DNA of 64,000 nt, from the NCBI GenBank assembly GCA_016716185.1, contig JADJWV010000002.1:2456501-2520500 (forward strand), written 5' to 3'. Positions 8,443-17,159 of the stretch are shown in pieces. The notes below the pieces were generated by a model. The model ran no database searches and was not told the origin of the DNA. It worked only from the letters and a program-made list of their open reading frames with translations. The stretch comes from Saprospiraceae bacterium. GTDB lineage: Bacteria; Bacteroidota; Bacteroidia; Chitinophagales; Saprospiraceae. The stretch's first letter is position 1, and every line of letters begins with the position of its first letter. The translations under genes were made by a program, and so were the position numbers.

Positions 8443-10077
8443 ATGATGAAACATTGCATTTTTGCTATTTGCCTTAGTTTTCTGTTATTAAACGGAACTT
8501 ATGCTCAACAAAATTTCAGCAGAAAAGACAGCCTTAGAGGTGCATTGAGACCCGAGCGGGCCTACAATGTATTATTTTACGACCTCGACCTGAAGTTTAA
8601 CCTAAGCTCTCAATCCATCGAAGGTTCGCTTGAAATGGAGTATCTTCCAACTGAAGACTTAAGGATCCTGCAACTTGACTTGTTTGAAAACATGGAGGTG
8701 GAAAGAATCACCAAAGGATCCAAAGAACTTAATTACAGCAGAGAATTCGATGCATTATTTATCGAATCTCAGGATTCCAAAGGAAAAAAGGATAAAATCA
8801 AAGTCCATTACAAAGGCAAACCGATTCAGGCAAAAAATGCACCCTGGGATGGTGGATTTGTTTGGCAAAAAGATGAACAGGGTAAACCCTGGGTGGGGGT
8901 AGCCTGTGAAGGAACGGGTGCGAGTTTGTGGTGGCCAAACAAGGATCACCTTTCAGATGAACCCGACAACGGCATGAAAATCCGGTTGACCGCCCCTGAA
9001 GATTTAATGGCCATTTCCAATGGAAACCTCGAAAAGGTAAGCGAACCGGTCAAAGGATACAAAACCTGGCATTGGCGAGTTGGTTATCCGATCAACAATT
9101 ACAATGTAAGTTTTTATCTGGGTGATTATGTTCACTTTTCAGACAAGTACCAATCGAAAGACAGCAGCTGGCTGAATTTGGATTACTATGTACTCAAAGC
9201 CAATGAATCCAAAGCACGAGTTCATTTTGAGCAAGTGCACAAGATGCTGGAATGTTATGAACACTACTTTGGAAAATATCCATTTTGGAATGATGGCTTT
9301 GCCATGATTGAAGCTCCTTACCTGGGGATGGAACATCAGAGTGCTATCGCTTATGGCAACAAATACAAGCGAGGATATCTTGGCGGCATGATTCCGGAAG
9401 AGTTTAATTTTGATTTTATAATCATCCACGAAAGCGGACATGAATATTTTGGAAATGCATTGTCGGTCAGCGACCACGCAGATATGTGGATTCACGAAGG
9501 TTTTACGACCTACATGGAAGCTTTATATGTAGAATATCTGCATGGAAAAAAAGCAGCATTGCGTTATTTAGACCATCAACGGAAACTGATTAAAAATTCG
9601 ATGCCATTGGTAGGACCAAGGGATGTCAACTTTACAGGATTTCCGGATAGCGACCAATATTACAAGGGCAGTTGGGTACTTCAAACTTTGCGATCTGCTT
9701 TTAAGAATGATGCCGAATGGTTTAAAATGCTTAAAAGTTTTTATACCACTTACCAATTTAAAAACATCCAAACCGAAGACTTTATACAATTTGTAAACAA
9801 GTTCAGCGGGAAAGATTTTACGCCATTTTTTCAGCAATATTTGTTCCACACAGAAATCCCCAAGGTGGTGCTTCGAGTCGAGTATACGGAACAAAAAACC
9901 CGAATTTTTTATAAAATATCTTGTAAAGAAACCAAACTCGAGATCCCTATTGAAATCAATCTCGATGGGAAAGTCATTCAACTGGATGCAAGTTCCACTG
10001 AAAGAAATATAGAATTCAACAGGGTATTCAAATCGGTAAAAGCGGTGAACACACAGTCGTTAGTAGCAGTGGAATAG
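8443..10077 (+). CDS. M1 family metallopeptidase (aminopeptidase), exported
   Basis: A 544-residue M1 (gluzincin) peptidase with an N-terminal signal peptide ending in NGTYAQ. The zinc site is complete: HESGH at residues 329-333 and the third ligand Glu352 in WIHEGF, 18 residues on. The exopeptidase motif is GMEH at 295-298 in place of the usual GAMEN. The length is short for M1 enzymes because the C-terminal ERAP-like helical domain is absent. It is expected to trim peptides in the periplasm or outside the cell. No T9SS sorting domain is present at the C-terminus. The gene starts 4 bp after the SDR gene, suggesting co-transcription. Confidence 0.9.
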   Translation: MMKHCIFAICLSFLLLNGTYAQQNFSRKDSLRGALRPERAYNVLFYDLDLKFNLSSQSIEGSLEMEYLPTEDLRILQLDLFENMEVERITKGSKELNYSREFDALFIESQDSKGKKDKIKVHYKGKPIQAKNAPWDGGFVWQKDEQGKPWVGVACEGTGASLWWPNKDHLSDEPDNGMKIRLTAPEDLMAISNGNLEKVSEPVKGYKTWHWRVGYPINNYNVSFYLGDYVHFSDKYQSKDSSWLNLDYYVLKANESKARVHFEQVHKMLECYEHYFGKYPFWNDGFAMIEAPYLGMEHQSAIAYGNKYKRGYLGGMIPEEFNFDFIIIHESGHEYFGNALSVSDHADMWIHEGFTTYMEALYVEYLHGKKAALRYLDHQRKLIKNSMPLVGPRDVNFTGFPDSDQYYKGSWVLQTLRSAFKNDAEWFKMLKSFYTTYQFKNIQTEDFIQFVNKFSGKDFTPFFQQYLFHTEIPKVVLRVEYTEQKTRIFYKISCKETKLEIPIEINLDGKVIQLDASSTERNIEFNRVFKSVKAVNTQSLVAVE

Positions 10078-10110
10078 ACCCAGGAAGGGGATAACTGGAA
10101 GCGGAAAAGC

Positions 10111-10169
10111 TATATCATTTTATCGGGACGACCTTTTGACCTTTTGACCTTTTGTCGCGATAAAATATA
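10111..10169. repeat. Imperfect inverted repeat after the M1 peptidase
   Basis: The left arm TATATCATTTTATCGGGAC pairs with the right arm GTCGCGATAAAATATA, with a CCTTTTGA repeat in the loop. It may act as a transcription end for the M1 gene or be a mobile palindromic repeat; there is no T-tract right after it. Confidence 0.45.
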
Positions 10170-10202
10170 GGGAATTATTTATTTCCGAAGCAAGCTGTCA
10201 TT

Positions 10203-10228
10203 TTATCGGGATTTCGACCTCCCGATAA
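10203..10228. repeat. Perfect 8-bp inverted repeat
   Basis: TTATCGGG and CCCGATAA are separated by 10 bases (ATTTCGACCT), giving a short stable hairpin on either strand. It shares the TATCGGG core with the neighbouring repeats, so it belongs to the same local repeat family. Confidence 0.5.
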
Positions 10229-10535
10229 TATGTTCTTGATTATTTATATTGTAAAAAGCAATATCATTTTATCGGGACGACCTTAAGACTTTTAGATGGA
10301 AAGTAGTTTGAATTTTGTTGCTTGGTATTGAAATACCTCGCAAACTCCATTGGTCACTTCCTTGTTTTCAACATCTCGCCCGCGAAAAAAATTTACATTT
10401 GTTTTAAATATTCAATTCTTTAAAATTTTCGGGATTGTTTTGAGCTTTTTCTTCAATTCTAAATAACTATCACATTACTTCCATCAACCAACATCTATCT
10501 GCTCGTAACTAACATCTAACAACTTTCATCCAGCA

Positions 10536-12053
10536 TCAATTCTTCCCGAGTTCTCCGATGGCAAGCTGGATGATCGGATCATGTTGAAGTCTGGCGCGTC
10601 CCTCTATTTCAGGACCAAAGATCCATGCGCAAATTGCGTATTTGTACAAGCTTGAAAAATCGTCTGCTTTCATACCGGAAAGGAGATCTTTAGGACAATT
10701 CTGATATTCTGCACGTACAAAAGAGTCGATGTCTTTATTGCCGAAAATGCGATCAGGATGCTCGCTAATTATTACCGAAAGAGTCGGTAGGTTTTTTACT
10801 ACGAGTTTGTCGATGTAATCGAGCAAATCCCTGTTATTTTTATTTTTACTACCCTCTTCAAAAACTACATCTGGCCAAACCCCATGGGGTAGCAAAGAAT
10901 TGCTTTGTACATTAACTTCGTAATGCTGCCAGGGCTTGGTTTGGTAATTGCGTTGAATGTTTCGCCCTCCCAGTGTTGTAAAACGGCCTATGGCAAGCCG
11001 GATTGCTGAACCGTCAGCAAGATTGAATTGTTCGAGGATCATGGATTTACCAAAACTGGTATCGCCAATGACCCGAGCCCTTTTCAAGTCCTGAAGTGAA
11101 AGAGCAAAAAGCTCGGCTGCAGATGCAGTACAACTATCGATGAGGACAGCGATTCTGCTAATTTTAAAAAAGGTATTCCCAGTAGATTTATACTCTTTAT
11201 CCTTGATATGAAAACCCGTAGTTTTAAAAAGCAACCGGTCCTTGTCCCGGATAAGCTGATTTAATACATAAGCCACTTCATTGACAAGTCCTCCCTGGTT
11301 TCCACGCAAATCTATAATCAGATCTTCAGCCTTCTTCCCTTCCACAAACTCCTCCATCACTTCCATGAACTCCCTGTAGGTTCCTTTGATAAAATGGTCA
11401 ATTTTCAAATAAAGAACTTTGTTGTTTACCAAATGAGCCCACTTGATCGATGGTTCTTCGAATGCTTCTGATTTCCAGGAATGGAGTTTTATTTCGTTCG
11501 TACTTCGGTGAAATGTCTTAACCCAAATGGAGTCTATTTTTGACTCTTCAATTTGAAACAGGATATCTTTCATTTGAATTGAATCCTTTTTAGCGGAGTA
11601 TCCATTCAATTCAAGCAGAAAATCACCGTTGCGGATCCCGGATTTATAAGCAGCGCCATGAAGCTTCGTATTGAAAAATACAAGATTGGTATCGATCCAA
11701 TAAAGCTCCGTACCTACATTAAATTCATAACCCTTTAGAGCATTCTGATATCTGGTAAAATCAGTTGGAGGAATGTATTCCGAATAAGGATCCAGGGATT
11801 CCAGGTAAGATTCAAGAGCATTTTGCAATAATGTTTCATGCTGGATGCTATCCACATATTTCGATTGAATATACGAAATGACATCTTGTAACTTTTGGGA
11901 ATGATTTTGTTCAAGCTTTATTGTTCCAGTGACCTGATCCACAGAAGGTTTTACCAGTTTTACTTTGATGCCGGCATAAAAGCCAATGGCCGCAACCAAT
12001 CCTAAAAGCAAGGGCTGCCAGATCTTGTATTGGGATTGAGGATCTTTGTCCAT
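10536..12053 (-). CDS. S41 family C-terminal processing peptidase
   Basis: A 505-residue S41 (CtpA/Prc-type) serine protease. One N-terminal membrane segment (PLLLGLVAAIGFYAGI) anchors it to the inner membrane facing the periplasm. A PDZ domain follows at about residues 95-170. The S41 core has DLIIDLRGNQGG, then VLIDSCTASAAELFAL with the catalytic Ser and VIGDTSFGKSM with the catalytic Lys of the Ser-Lys dyad. Such proteases trim the C-termini of envelope proteins. The gene overlaps the long GAPDH gene upstream by 1 bp, so the two share a transcript. Confidence 0.9.
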   Translation of the reverse strand: MDKDPQSQYKIWQPLLLGLVAAIGFYAGIKVKLVKPSVDQVTGTIKLEQNHSQKLQDVISYIQSKYVDSIQHETLLQNALESYLESLDPYSEYIPPTDFTRYQNALKGYEFNVGTELYWIDTNLVFFNTKLHGAAYKSGIRNGDFLLELNGYSAKKDSIQMKDILFQIEESKIDSIWVKTFHRSTNEIKLHSWKSEAFEEPSIKWAHLVNNKVLYLKIDHFIKGTYREFMEVMEEFVEGKKAEDLIIDLRGNQGGLVNEVAYVLNQLIRDKDRLLFKTTGFHIKDKEYKSTGNTFFKISRIAVLIDSCTASAAELFALSLQDLKRARVIGDTSFGKSMILEQFNLADGSAIRLAIGRFTTLGGRNIQRNYQTKPWQHYEVNVQSNSLLPHGVWPDVVFEEGSKNKNNRDLLDYIDKLVVKNLPTLSVIISEHPDRIFGNKDIDSFVRAEYQNCPKDLLSGMKADDFSSLYKYAICAWIFGPEIEGRARLQHDPIIQLAIGELGKN

Positions 12054-13522
12054 TAATAATAAGTAAACCTTCTCACCTTCGCAACGTATTTGGCAAGGCG
12101 AACCACCTGACAGGCATAACCGAATTCATTATCGTACCATGCATAAATGGTAACGGTTTTACCATCTGCAGACATGATTGTAGATGGTGCGTCTACAACA
12201 CAAGCACATGTTGTTCCAACGGCGTTGCTGGACACATATTCATTGGAATTTGAATAATGCAATTGCTCTACCAATTCGCCATGTAAACTCGCATCTCTTA
12301 ATCTGGCGAGAATCTGGTCCTTATCTGTATTTTTTTCAAGACTCAAATTGAGTATGGCCAGAGATACATCTGGTACCGGTACCCGAACTGCATTTCCGGT
12401 AAGTTTTCCTTTTAAATGGGGCAATACCTTTGCTACGGCACTGGCTGCGCCGGTACTGGTGATGACCATGTTGATCGGTGCTCCTCTCCCTCTTCTTGGT
12501 TTCCGGTGGAAATTATCCAGTAAATTCTGATCGCTGGTGTAAGCATGAACAGTTTCAATATGGCCTTTTTCAAGCCTAAAAGCCTCATCGATCACTTTAA
12601 TGACCGGAACAATCGCATTTGTAGTACATGAAGCTGCGCAAAAAATGTTTTCATTGGCTGTATCGGCAAGTTCGTGATTGACTCCTACAACGATATTTGG
12701 AATATCTTTCCCTGGTGCGGTGAGTATGATTTCAGAAATACCCGGACGCAGATGTACGCTTAATTTTTCACGCGTATCGTATAGTCCGGTATTGTCGATC
12801 AACAAAGCATCTTTAATTCCATAATCCTCGTAGTTGATCTCCGATGGATGTCCTGCAAAAATGATTTTGATCCTGTTGCCATTTATGATGGCTTCTTTTC
12901 CATCTTCACTGACTTCTATAGCCCCCGGGAAGTTGCCGTGTATCGAATCCGTTTCGAGTAGCGCCAGACGCTTTAACACTTCCTCGTGTGGGTCTTTCAT
13001 TCCGGCGCGCACCACGATGGCCTTCAACCTCAATTGTTCGCCACTGCCTGTTTGAGAAATCAGCCGTCTCGCTACCAACCTCCCAATTCGTCCAAAGCCA
13101 TAAAGTACAACATCCCTCGCATCAAATTTGCCATTGCTGTTTTCGAACCCCGATATAAGTTTTGAGGTAATAAAATTCAAAAGATCTTCTGGTCCATCTT
13201 TCTTCATTTCCCACTCCGAGGCAAGTTTGCCTATATCAATTCTAGAAGGCTGAAGGCTGTCCATTTTAGAAATAATCTTAGAAATTTCCAGACTCAGGTT
13301 CAGATCAAGTGGTTTGTCGATGTAGTTTTTTGCAAACAGATGATCGCTGATGATCTGGCTCGGACGAGCATCGTAAAGATCTTTCCGGAACAAGACCAGT
13401 TCAATGGACCGGTCAAATCTGAGATCTCCGACGAGTTTACTTAATTCAAGGGCTGTTTTTTCCTTTTCCCTCCAATCTTTCAATTCGAGATCTGCAGCAA
13501 GGTTTTGGCTAACTAGACTCAT
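12053..13522 (-). CDS. Glyceraldehyde-3-phosphate dehydrogenase, long form
   Basis: A 489-residue GAPDH with an extra N-terminal helical domain of about 140 residues before the Rossmann motif VVLYGFGRIGRLVARRL. The catalytic cysteine is in AASCTTNAIVPV and the phosphate-binding STGAASAVAKVLP segment is present. In the first Rossmann unit the strand that normally ends in Asp (as in VAIND) reads AIVVRAG, which argues against strict NAD use and for NADP; this is inference. Long forms of this type occur in Bacteroidota alongside a normal GapA, and one is encoded at 26427-27422 here. It may have a distinct anabolic or phosphorylating role. It lies 59 bp downstream of the sigma factor gene. Confidence 0.9.
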   Translation of the reverse strand: MSLVSQNLAADLELKDWREKEKTALELSKLVGDLRFDRSIELVLFRKDLYDARPSQIISDHLFAKNYIDKPLDLNLSLEISKIISKMDSLQPSRIDIGKLASEWEMKKDGPEDLLNFITSKLISGFENSNGKFDARDVVLYGFGRIGRLVARRLISQTGSGEQLRLKAIVVRAGMKDPHEEVLKRLALLETDSIHGNFPGAIEVSEDGKEAIINGNRIKIIFAGHPSEINYEDYGIKDALLIDNTGLYDTREKLSVHLRPGISEIILTAPGKDIPNIVVGVNHELADTANENIFCAASCTTNAIVPVIKVIDEAFRLEKGHIETVHAYTSDQNLLDNFHRKPRRGRGAPINMVITSTGAASAVAKVLPHLKGKLTGNAVRVPVPDVSLAILNLSLEKNTDKDQILARLRDASLHGELVEQLHYSNSNEYVSSNAVGTTCACVVDAPSTIMSADGKTVTIYAWYDNEFGYACQVVRLAKYVAKVRRFTYY

Positions 13523-13581
13523 ATCATTTTTTTCGCAAATGTTGTAAAAAGTCGATGGCCAGCAAAAAAAACTTTATCCGG

Positions 13582-14448
13582 TTAACCCAGGTATTGCTTC
13601 AGCAATTTGCTCCTGGAAGCAGAACGAAGTTTATTAATGGCTTTGTCTTTTATCTGGCGGACTCTCTCGCGGGTTAGTCCGAATTTATCTCCTATGTCTT
13701 CGAGTGATTCGGGGTGTTCTACCCCTATTCCGAAATACAATTTAATCACATCGGCTTGTCTGTCGGTTAATGTACCTAAAGCTCTCTCAATTTCCTGCCG
13801 AAGGGAATCTTTGAACTCCAGTTTGGCATCCGTGGCCGGAGTGCTGTCATTTTCCAGAACATCCAGCAAGGAATTGTCTTCCCCTTCGACAAAAGGGGCA
13901 TCCATGGATACGTGACGAGCAGCTACTCCCATGGTAGTCTCAACTTCTTCAGTTGGGATTTCGAGCATGGTAGCAAGTTCTTCGGCTGAAGGTTCTCTTT
14001 CAAATTCCTGCTCGAGTTCAGAAAATGCCCTGTTTATTTTATTGAGCGAACCCACTTTGTTCAGGGGTAAACGCACGATTCTCGATTGTTCTGCAAGTGC
14101 CTGCAGAATGGATTGTCTGATCCACCAAACAGCATATGAAATGAATTTAAAACCCCTGGTTTCATCAAAACGCTGAGCAGCTTTGATCAATCCCAGGTTT
14201 CCTTCATTGATCAGGTCCGACAGGGAAAGACCTTGATTCTGATATTGTTTGGCTACTGAAACCACAAAACGGAGGTTCGCTTTGGTAAGACGTTCGAGCG
14301 ACAACTGATCCCCTTGTTTGATCTTTTTAGCCAGATCGACTTCCTCTTCAGGTGTCAACAAGTCGACCTTCCCAATTTCCTGTAAATATTTTTCGAGTGA
14401 CTGACTCTCTCGGTTGGTAATCGACTTTGTAATTTTTAGTTGCCTCAT
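13582..14448 (-). CDS. rpoD: Primary RNA polymerase sigma factor (RpoD/SigA type)
   Basis: A 288-residue sigma-70 factor of the short primary type typical of Bacteroidota. It begins [31 protein letters not shown], starting at region 1.2 and lacking the acidic region 1.1. Region 2 holds the [18 protein letters not shown] core-binding and [20 protein letters not shown] -10 recognition helices. Region 3 carries [20 protein letters not shown]. Region 4 ends with a helix-turn-helix, [24 protein letters not shown]. It directs transcription from TAnnTTTG-type promoters in this phylum. Confidence 0.95.
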   Translation of the reverse strand: MRQLKITKSITNRESQSLEKYLQEIGKVDLLTPEEEVDLAKKIKQGDQLSLERLTKANLRFVVSVAKQYQNQGLSLSDLINEGNLGLIKAAQRFDETRGFKFISYAVWWIRQSILQALAEQSRIVRLPLNKVGSLNKINRAFSELEQEFEREPSAEELATMLEIPTEEVETTMGVAARHVSMDAPFVEGEDNSLLDVLENDSTPATDAKLEFKDSLRQEIERALGTLTDRQADVIKLYFGIGVEHPESLEDIGDKFGLTRERVRQIKDKAINKLRSASRSKLLKQYLG

Positions 14449-14678
14449 GTAAGGGAGATTAATCTATAATTCTTTACTAACCAATAATTTATATGAAGAA
14501 AAACGATCCGGGATGAAATAAGTTGCGAAAATAATGCCATACCCGCAAAAATAGGTCTAAATAGATTTAATGTTTTGCAAATAAAAAAAGTTCAAGTTTA
14601 TGACAAAAAATATGTAAACAATTCTAATATTGCCGCTTCTTGCAAGAATGCGTCATTAAATCGCAATAAATCCATCCA

Positions 14679-15053
14679 ATGGGAAGAGTTCAGATACAAA
14701 TTGATTTCATGTTCAAATCGTCGCCGGCGACGGTTTACTTATTTGCGACTCAGCCCACCTGTATGGTGCGTTGGTTCTGCGACCGGGTCGACAACATTGG
14801 CGATAGATATACCTTCGATTGGGAAGGCGATCACGAAGAAGCCACACTGGCTATCGACATCGAGGAAGAACTGGTTAAGTACGTTTGGGATGACAGAGAT
14901 GAAGAATTCCTTCAATTTCGGATCTATAAAACTGACATTACCAACGAGACGATCCTTGAAGTCACAGATTTTTGCGATGACGACGAAGTCAAAGAGCAAA
15001 ATGAGTTATGGGAAGTGTATATCAAGAAGTTTAAAACTTTTTGTGGAGGTTAA
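14679..15053 (+). CDS. START-like domain protein
   Basis: A 124-residue acidic protein that looks like the Bacteroidota START-like (SRPBCC-fold, AHSA1-related) family: IQIDFMFKSSPATVYLFATQP, then MVRWFCDRVDNIGDRYTFDWEGDHEEATL and a C-terminal helix QNELWEVYIKKFKTFCGG. These proteins form a cup-shaped ligand or partner-binding cavity; the function here is unknown. It is conserved next to housekeeping genes in the phylum, divergent from the sigma factor gene (230-bp gap). An overlapping frame from 14575 is a shadow: it lacks any family pattern. Confidence 0.8.
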   Translation: MGRVQIQIDFMFKSSPATVYLFATQPTCMVRWFCDRVDNIGDRYTFDWEGDHEEATLAIDIEEELVKYVWDDRDEEFLQFRIYKTDITNETILEVTDFCDDDEVKEQNELWEVYIKKFKTFCGG

Positions 15054-15314
15054 TTCGCAGTAGATTTCCTCTCCTAATTTCAAATCTGGATCTTTGTCCA
15101 ATACATCTTCCAATTTTATAGTTAAAATCTTTAAGTGGGTTAAAGATTTGAGTAACTGCCGGATATCAGCTATTTCTGAATGATCTTGGACTGTCTTCCC
15201 GATCTCTGTCTGGATATATGAATTCGTTTCCTCTTTTATTTTTTAGTTGCGATTTCTGACCATAGACCAACAAAAAACTTTAGGTATGCTGAGATCAGTA
15301 TAAATTGAGGGCAC
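15006..15314 (-). pseudogene. Possible decayed small gene
   Basis: A minus-strand frame can be read from a GTG at 15314 to a stop at 15006, broken by one in-frame TAA near residue 24. The first part, VPSIYTDLSIPKVFCWSMV, recalls the IPK.FCW start of a family of Bacteroidota proteins. After the stop the frame stays open for about 79 codons with plausible protein composition (for example HSEIADIRQLLKSL and LEDVLDKDPDLKLGEE). The 3' end overlaps the tail of the START-like gene antisense. It may be a relic of a longer gene or coincidence. The remaining gap up to 15414 shows nothing further. Confidence 0.3.
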
Positions 15315-15414
15315 TTCTAATAATCCCCTTGATTAAACAATTACTTTTTAAATATCGAAGTTGGATTTCTATTTACATATCTGCTGAACGAGCAACATAA
15401 TTAAAAAACTCTGT

Positions 15415-16209
15415 TTAGTTTTTCTGAATCAGGTAATAAGCCGCGGTGGTATAAAAATTCCTGAAGAATGGAAGACCAGCAAAAAGTGCCGGAAGAATTT
15501 TAGGCTCCCAACCAAATTTGAATTTATAAATGGGGTTGGAAAAATAAAATCGTTTTGAAACAACAGACAACTGATGATCCCTGCAAATTTTTTCAAAGCG
15601 CTCAATATTGATTCCAGTCTCTTTGATTTCCAGCAATTCATCCACCACCGGCTGCTGTTGTTTCCCCAGCAACAAAAGTGCTTTGTAAAGAAAGCTCGGC
15701 AGCAAATGAATCCAGGGCATTTTCGACAACCATTTCGAACGGCACATTTGCTGATGACCGCCAAAGGGCATGTACCAGGGAGGAAATCCAAAAAACACCA
15801 TTCCATCCTGCCTGAGAAATTTTTTTAAATGCCCGATAAATTTATGCTGGTCAGGGATGTGCTCAATTACATCTTTTAAAATGATGATATCGTAAAAACC
15901 CATGTCTCCGGAATTGGGGTCAAGCTTATAAATGTTCTCGCATAAAAATCGAACTCTCCCTTCATCTACGGAAGCCGCATGATAATCTTTGGCCAGTTCA
16001 ATTCTGCTCTTGTTGAGGTCTATTCCTGTGGCGAAGGTTTCCAGTTCTAAAAATGCTTTCAGAACACCTGCTTCGGCACAGCCAATTTCCAAAACGGTAT
16101 TTTTCGGTAAAATTTTTTTGTTTTCAAGAATAAAGGGAATGATAAACTCCCTGGCAGTCAGATACTGCATTTCAAAATACCTGTCCTTATCTTTATGGTA
16201 TTCGAACAT
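15415..16209 (-). CDS. Class I SAM-dependent methyltransferase
   Basis: A 264-residue Rossmann-type methyltransferase. Motif I is NTVLEIGCAEAGVLKAFLEL at about residue 38-57, followed by an acidic strand end (FATGIDLNKSR), the DIIILKDVIEHIPD segment and a C-terminal hydrophobic half. The family (methyltransferase type 11/12-like) covers many small-molecule and lipid substrates, so no substrate is assigned. It lies 4 bp downstream of the enoyl-CoA hydratase gene on the same strand, which points to one transcript but does not define the pathway. Confidence 0.8.
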   Translation of the reverse strand: MFEYHKDKDRYFEMQYLTAREFIIPFILENKKILPKNTVLEIGCAEAGVLKAFLELETFATGIDLNKSRIELAKDYHAASVDEGRVRFLCENIYKLDPNSGDMGFYDIIILKDVIEHIPDQHKFIGHLKKFLRQDGMVFFGFPPWYMPFGGHQQMCRSKWLSKMPWIHLLPSFLYKALLLLGKQQQPVVDELLEIKETGINIERFEKICRDHQLSVVSKRFYFSNPIYKFKFGWEPKILPALFAGLPFFRNFYTTAAYYLIQKN

Positions 16210-16213
16210 GAAT

Positions 16214-16990
16214 TTAGTTGCCTGAAAATTTTGGTTTTCGCTTACTTAAAAATGCATCTACTCCTTCCTGGGCATCTTTGGTAATCATGAGATTCCCAAA
16301 TGAGTCGAGTTCAAATTCAAAACCAGGCAATTCATAATCAAAATAGGAGTTTACGATTTTAATTACTTTCTGGATCGCTATGGGTGCCTTAGCTGCAATT
16401 TTTAATATAATTTCTTTTGACTTTTCAATAACCTGGTCTGGTTCAACTACATGATTCACCAAACCCAGGCGAAATGCATCATCGGCACTGATCATATCCC
16501 CGGTCATCAACAATTCAATTGCCTTCCCTTTCCCAATATAATGAACCATGCGTTGTGTTCCTCCATATCCCGGAATCAGTCCGAGGTTTACTTCAGGTTG
16601 CCCAAACCTTGCATTGGTACTTGCTACCCGGATATGGCAAGCCATAGCCAATTCGCATCCTCCTCCCAATGCGAACCCATTCACTGCAGCAATGACCGGA
16701 ATATTGAGTTTTTCTATTTCAGAAAACAGCGCCTGACCTTTTCTTGCAAGTGCTATAGCTTCCTTTCTTGTCAGGCCTACAAATTCAGAAATATCGGCTC
16801 CAGCAACAAATGATTTTTGCCCGGCTCCGGTAATGATCAAACCCTTTATCTGGTCAATATCCTTTTCTATGTTGTCGATAGCTTCGTATAAGTCATTGAT
16901 TACATCGTGATTAAGGGCATTCATGGTATGCTCCCTGTTGATGGTCAGGATACAAATACCATTTTCGAGTTGACTGATAACCTCTTTCAT
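16214..16990 (-). CDS. Enoyl-CoA hydratase/isomerase
   Basis: A 258-residue crotonase-fold enzyme. The oxyanion-hole segments are SFVAGADISEF and AAVNGFALGGGCELAMACHI. Both catalytic glutamates of true hydratases are present: the Glu in GGGCELAM and the Glu in GQPEVNLGLIPGYGGTQR. It likely hydrates 2-enoyl-CoA to 3-hydroxyacyl-CoA in fatty-acid beta-oxidation or butanoate-type metabolism. The length is typical. No other beta-oxidation genes are adjacent; the gene shares a strand and probably a transcript with the downstream methyltransferase. Confidence 0.9.
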   Translation of the reverse strand: MKEVISQLENGICILTINREHTMNALNHDVINDLYEAIDNIEKDIDQIKGLIITGAGQKSFVAGADISEFVGLTRKEAIALARKGQALFSEIEKLNIPVIAAVNGFALGGGCELAMACHIRVASTNARFGQPEVNLGLIPGYGGTQRMVHYIGKGKAIELLMTGDMISADDAFRLGLVNHVVEPDQVIEKSKEIILKIAAKAPIAIQKVIKIVNSYFDYELPGFEFELDSFGNLMITKDAQEGVDAFLSKRKPKFSGN

Positions 16991-17129
16991 ATTCTAAAAA
17001 ATAAGCCGCAAATATATTCAGACTACTGCTTAAAGCAACTGGTTTAGGGAAAACCTGCTAAATGTTTCGATTTTAGGCACAACCCACACTCCAAATCGTT
17101 AATATTTAAAATTTATATAAACTTAACTC

Positions 17130-17137
17130 TATTTTTG
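17130..17137 (+). promoter_or_regulatory. Putative -7 box for the choice-of-anchor B gene
   Basis: TATTTTTG matches the Bacteroidota -7 consensus TAnnTTTG and sits 23 bp before the ATG at 17160. No clear -33 TTTG at the right spacing. Confidence 0.4.
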
Positions 17138-17159
17138 CCCGAATTTTAATAAAGCCCAC

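Larger units (their letters stand above)
10078..10535. other. 458-bp gap with TATCGGG-type inverted repeats
   Basis: No open frame here looks like a gene. The motif TCATTTTATCGGGA occurs three times (near 10114, 10198 and 10263). The first copy is followed by a period-9 CCTTTTGAC run and an inverted copy ending at 10169. The rest is AT-rich and unremarkable. Confidence 0.6.

Noticed and set aside
14575..15063. Overlapping 162-residue frame in a different phase from the START-like gene.
   Set aside because: Its composition is Arg/Ser-rich and shadow-like; the alternative frame 14679-15053 has a recognisable domain.
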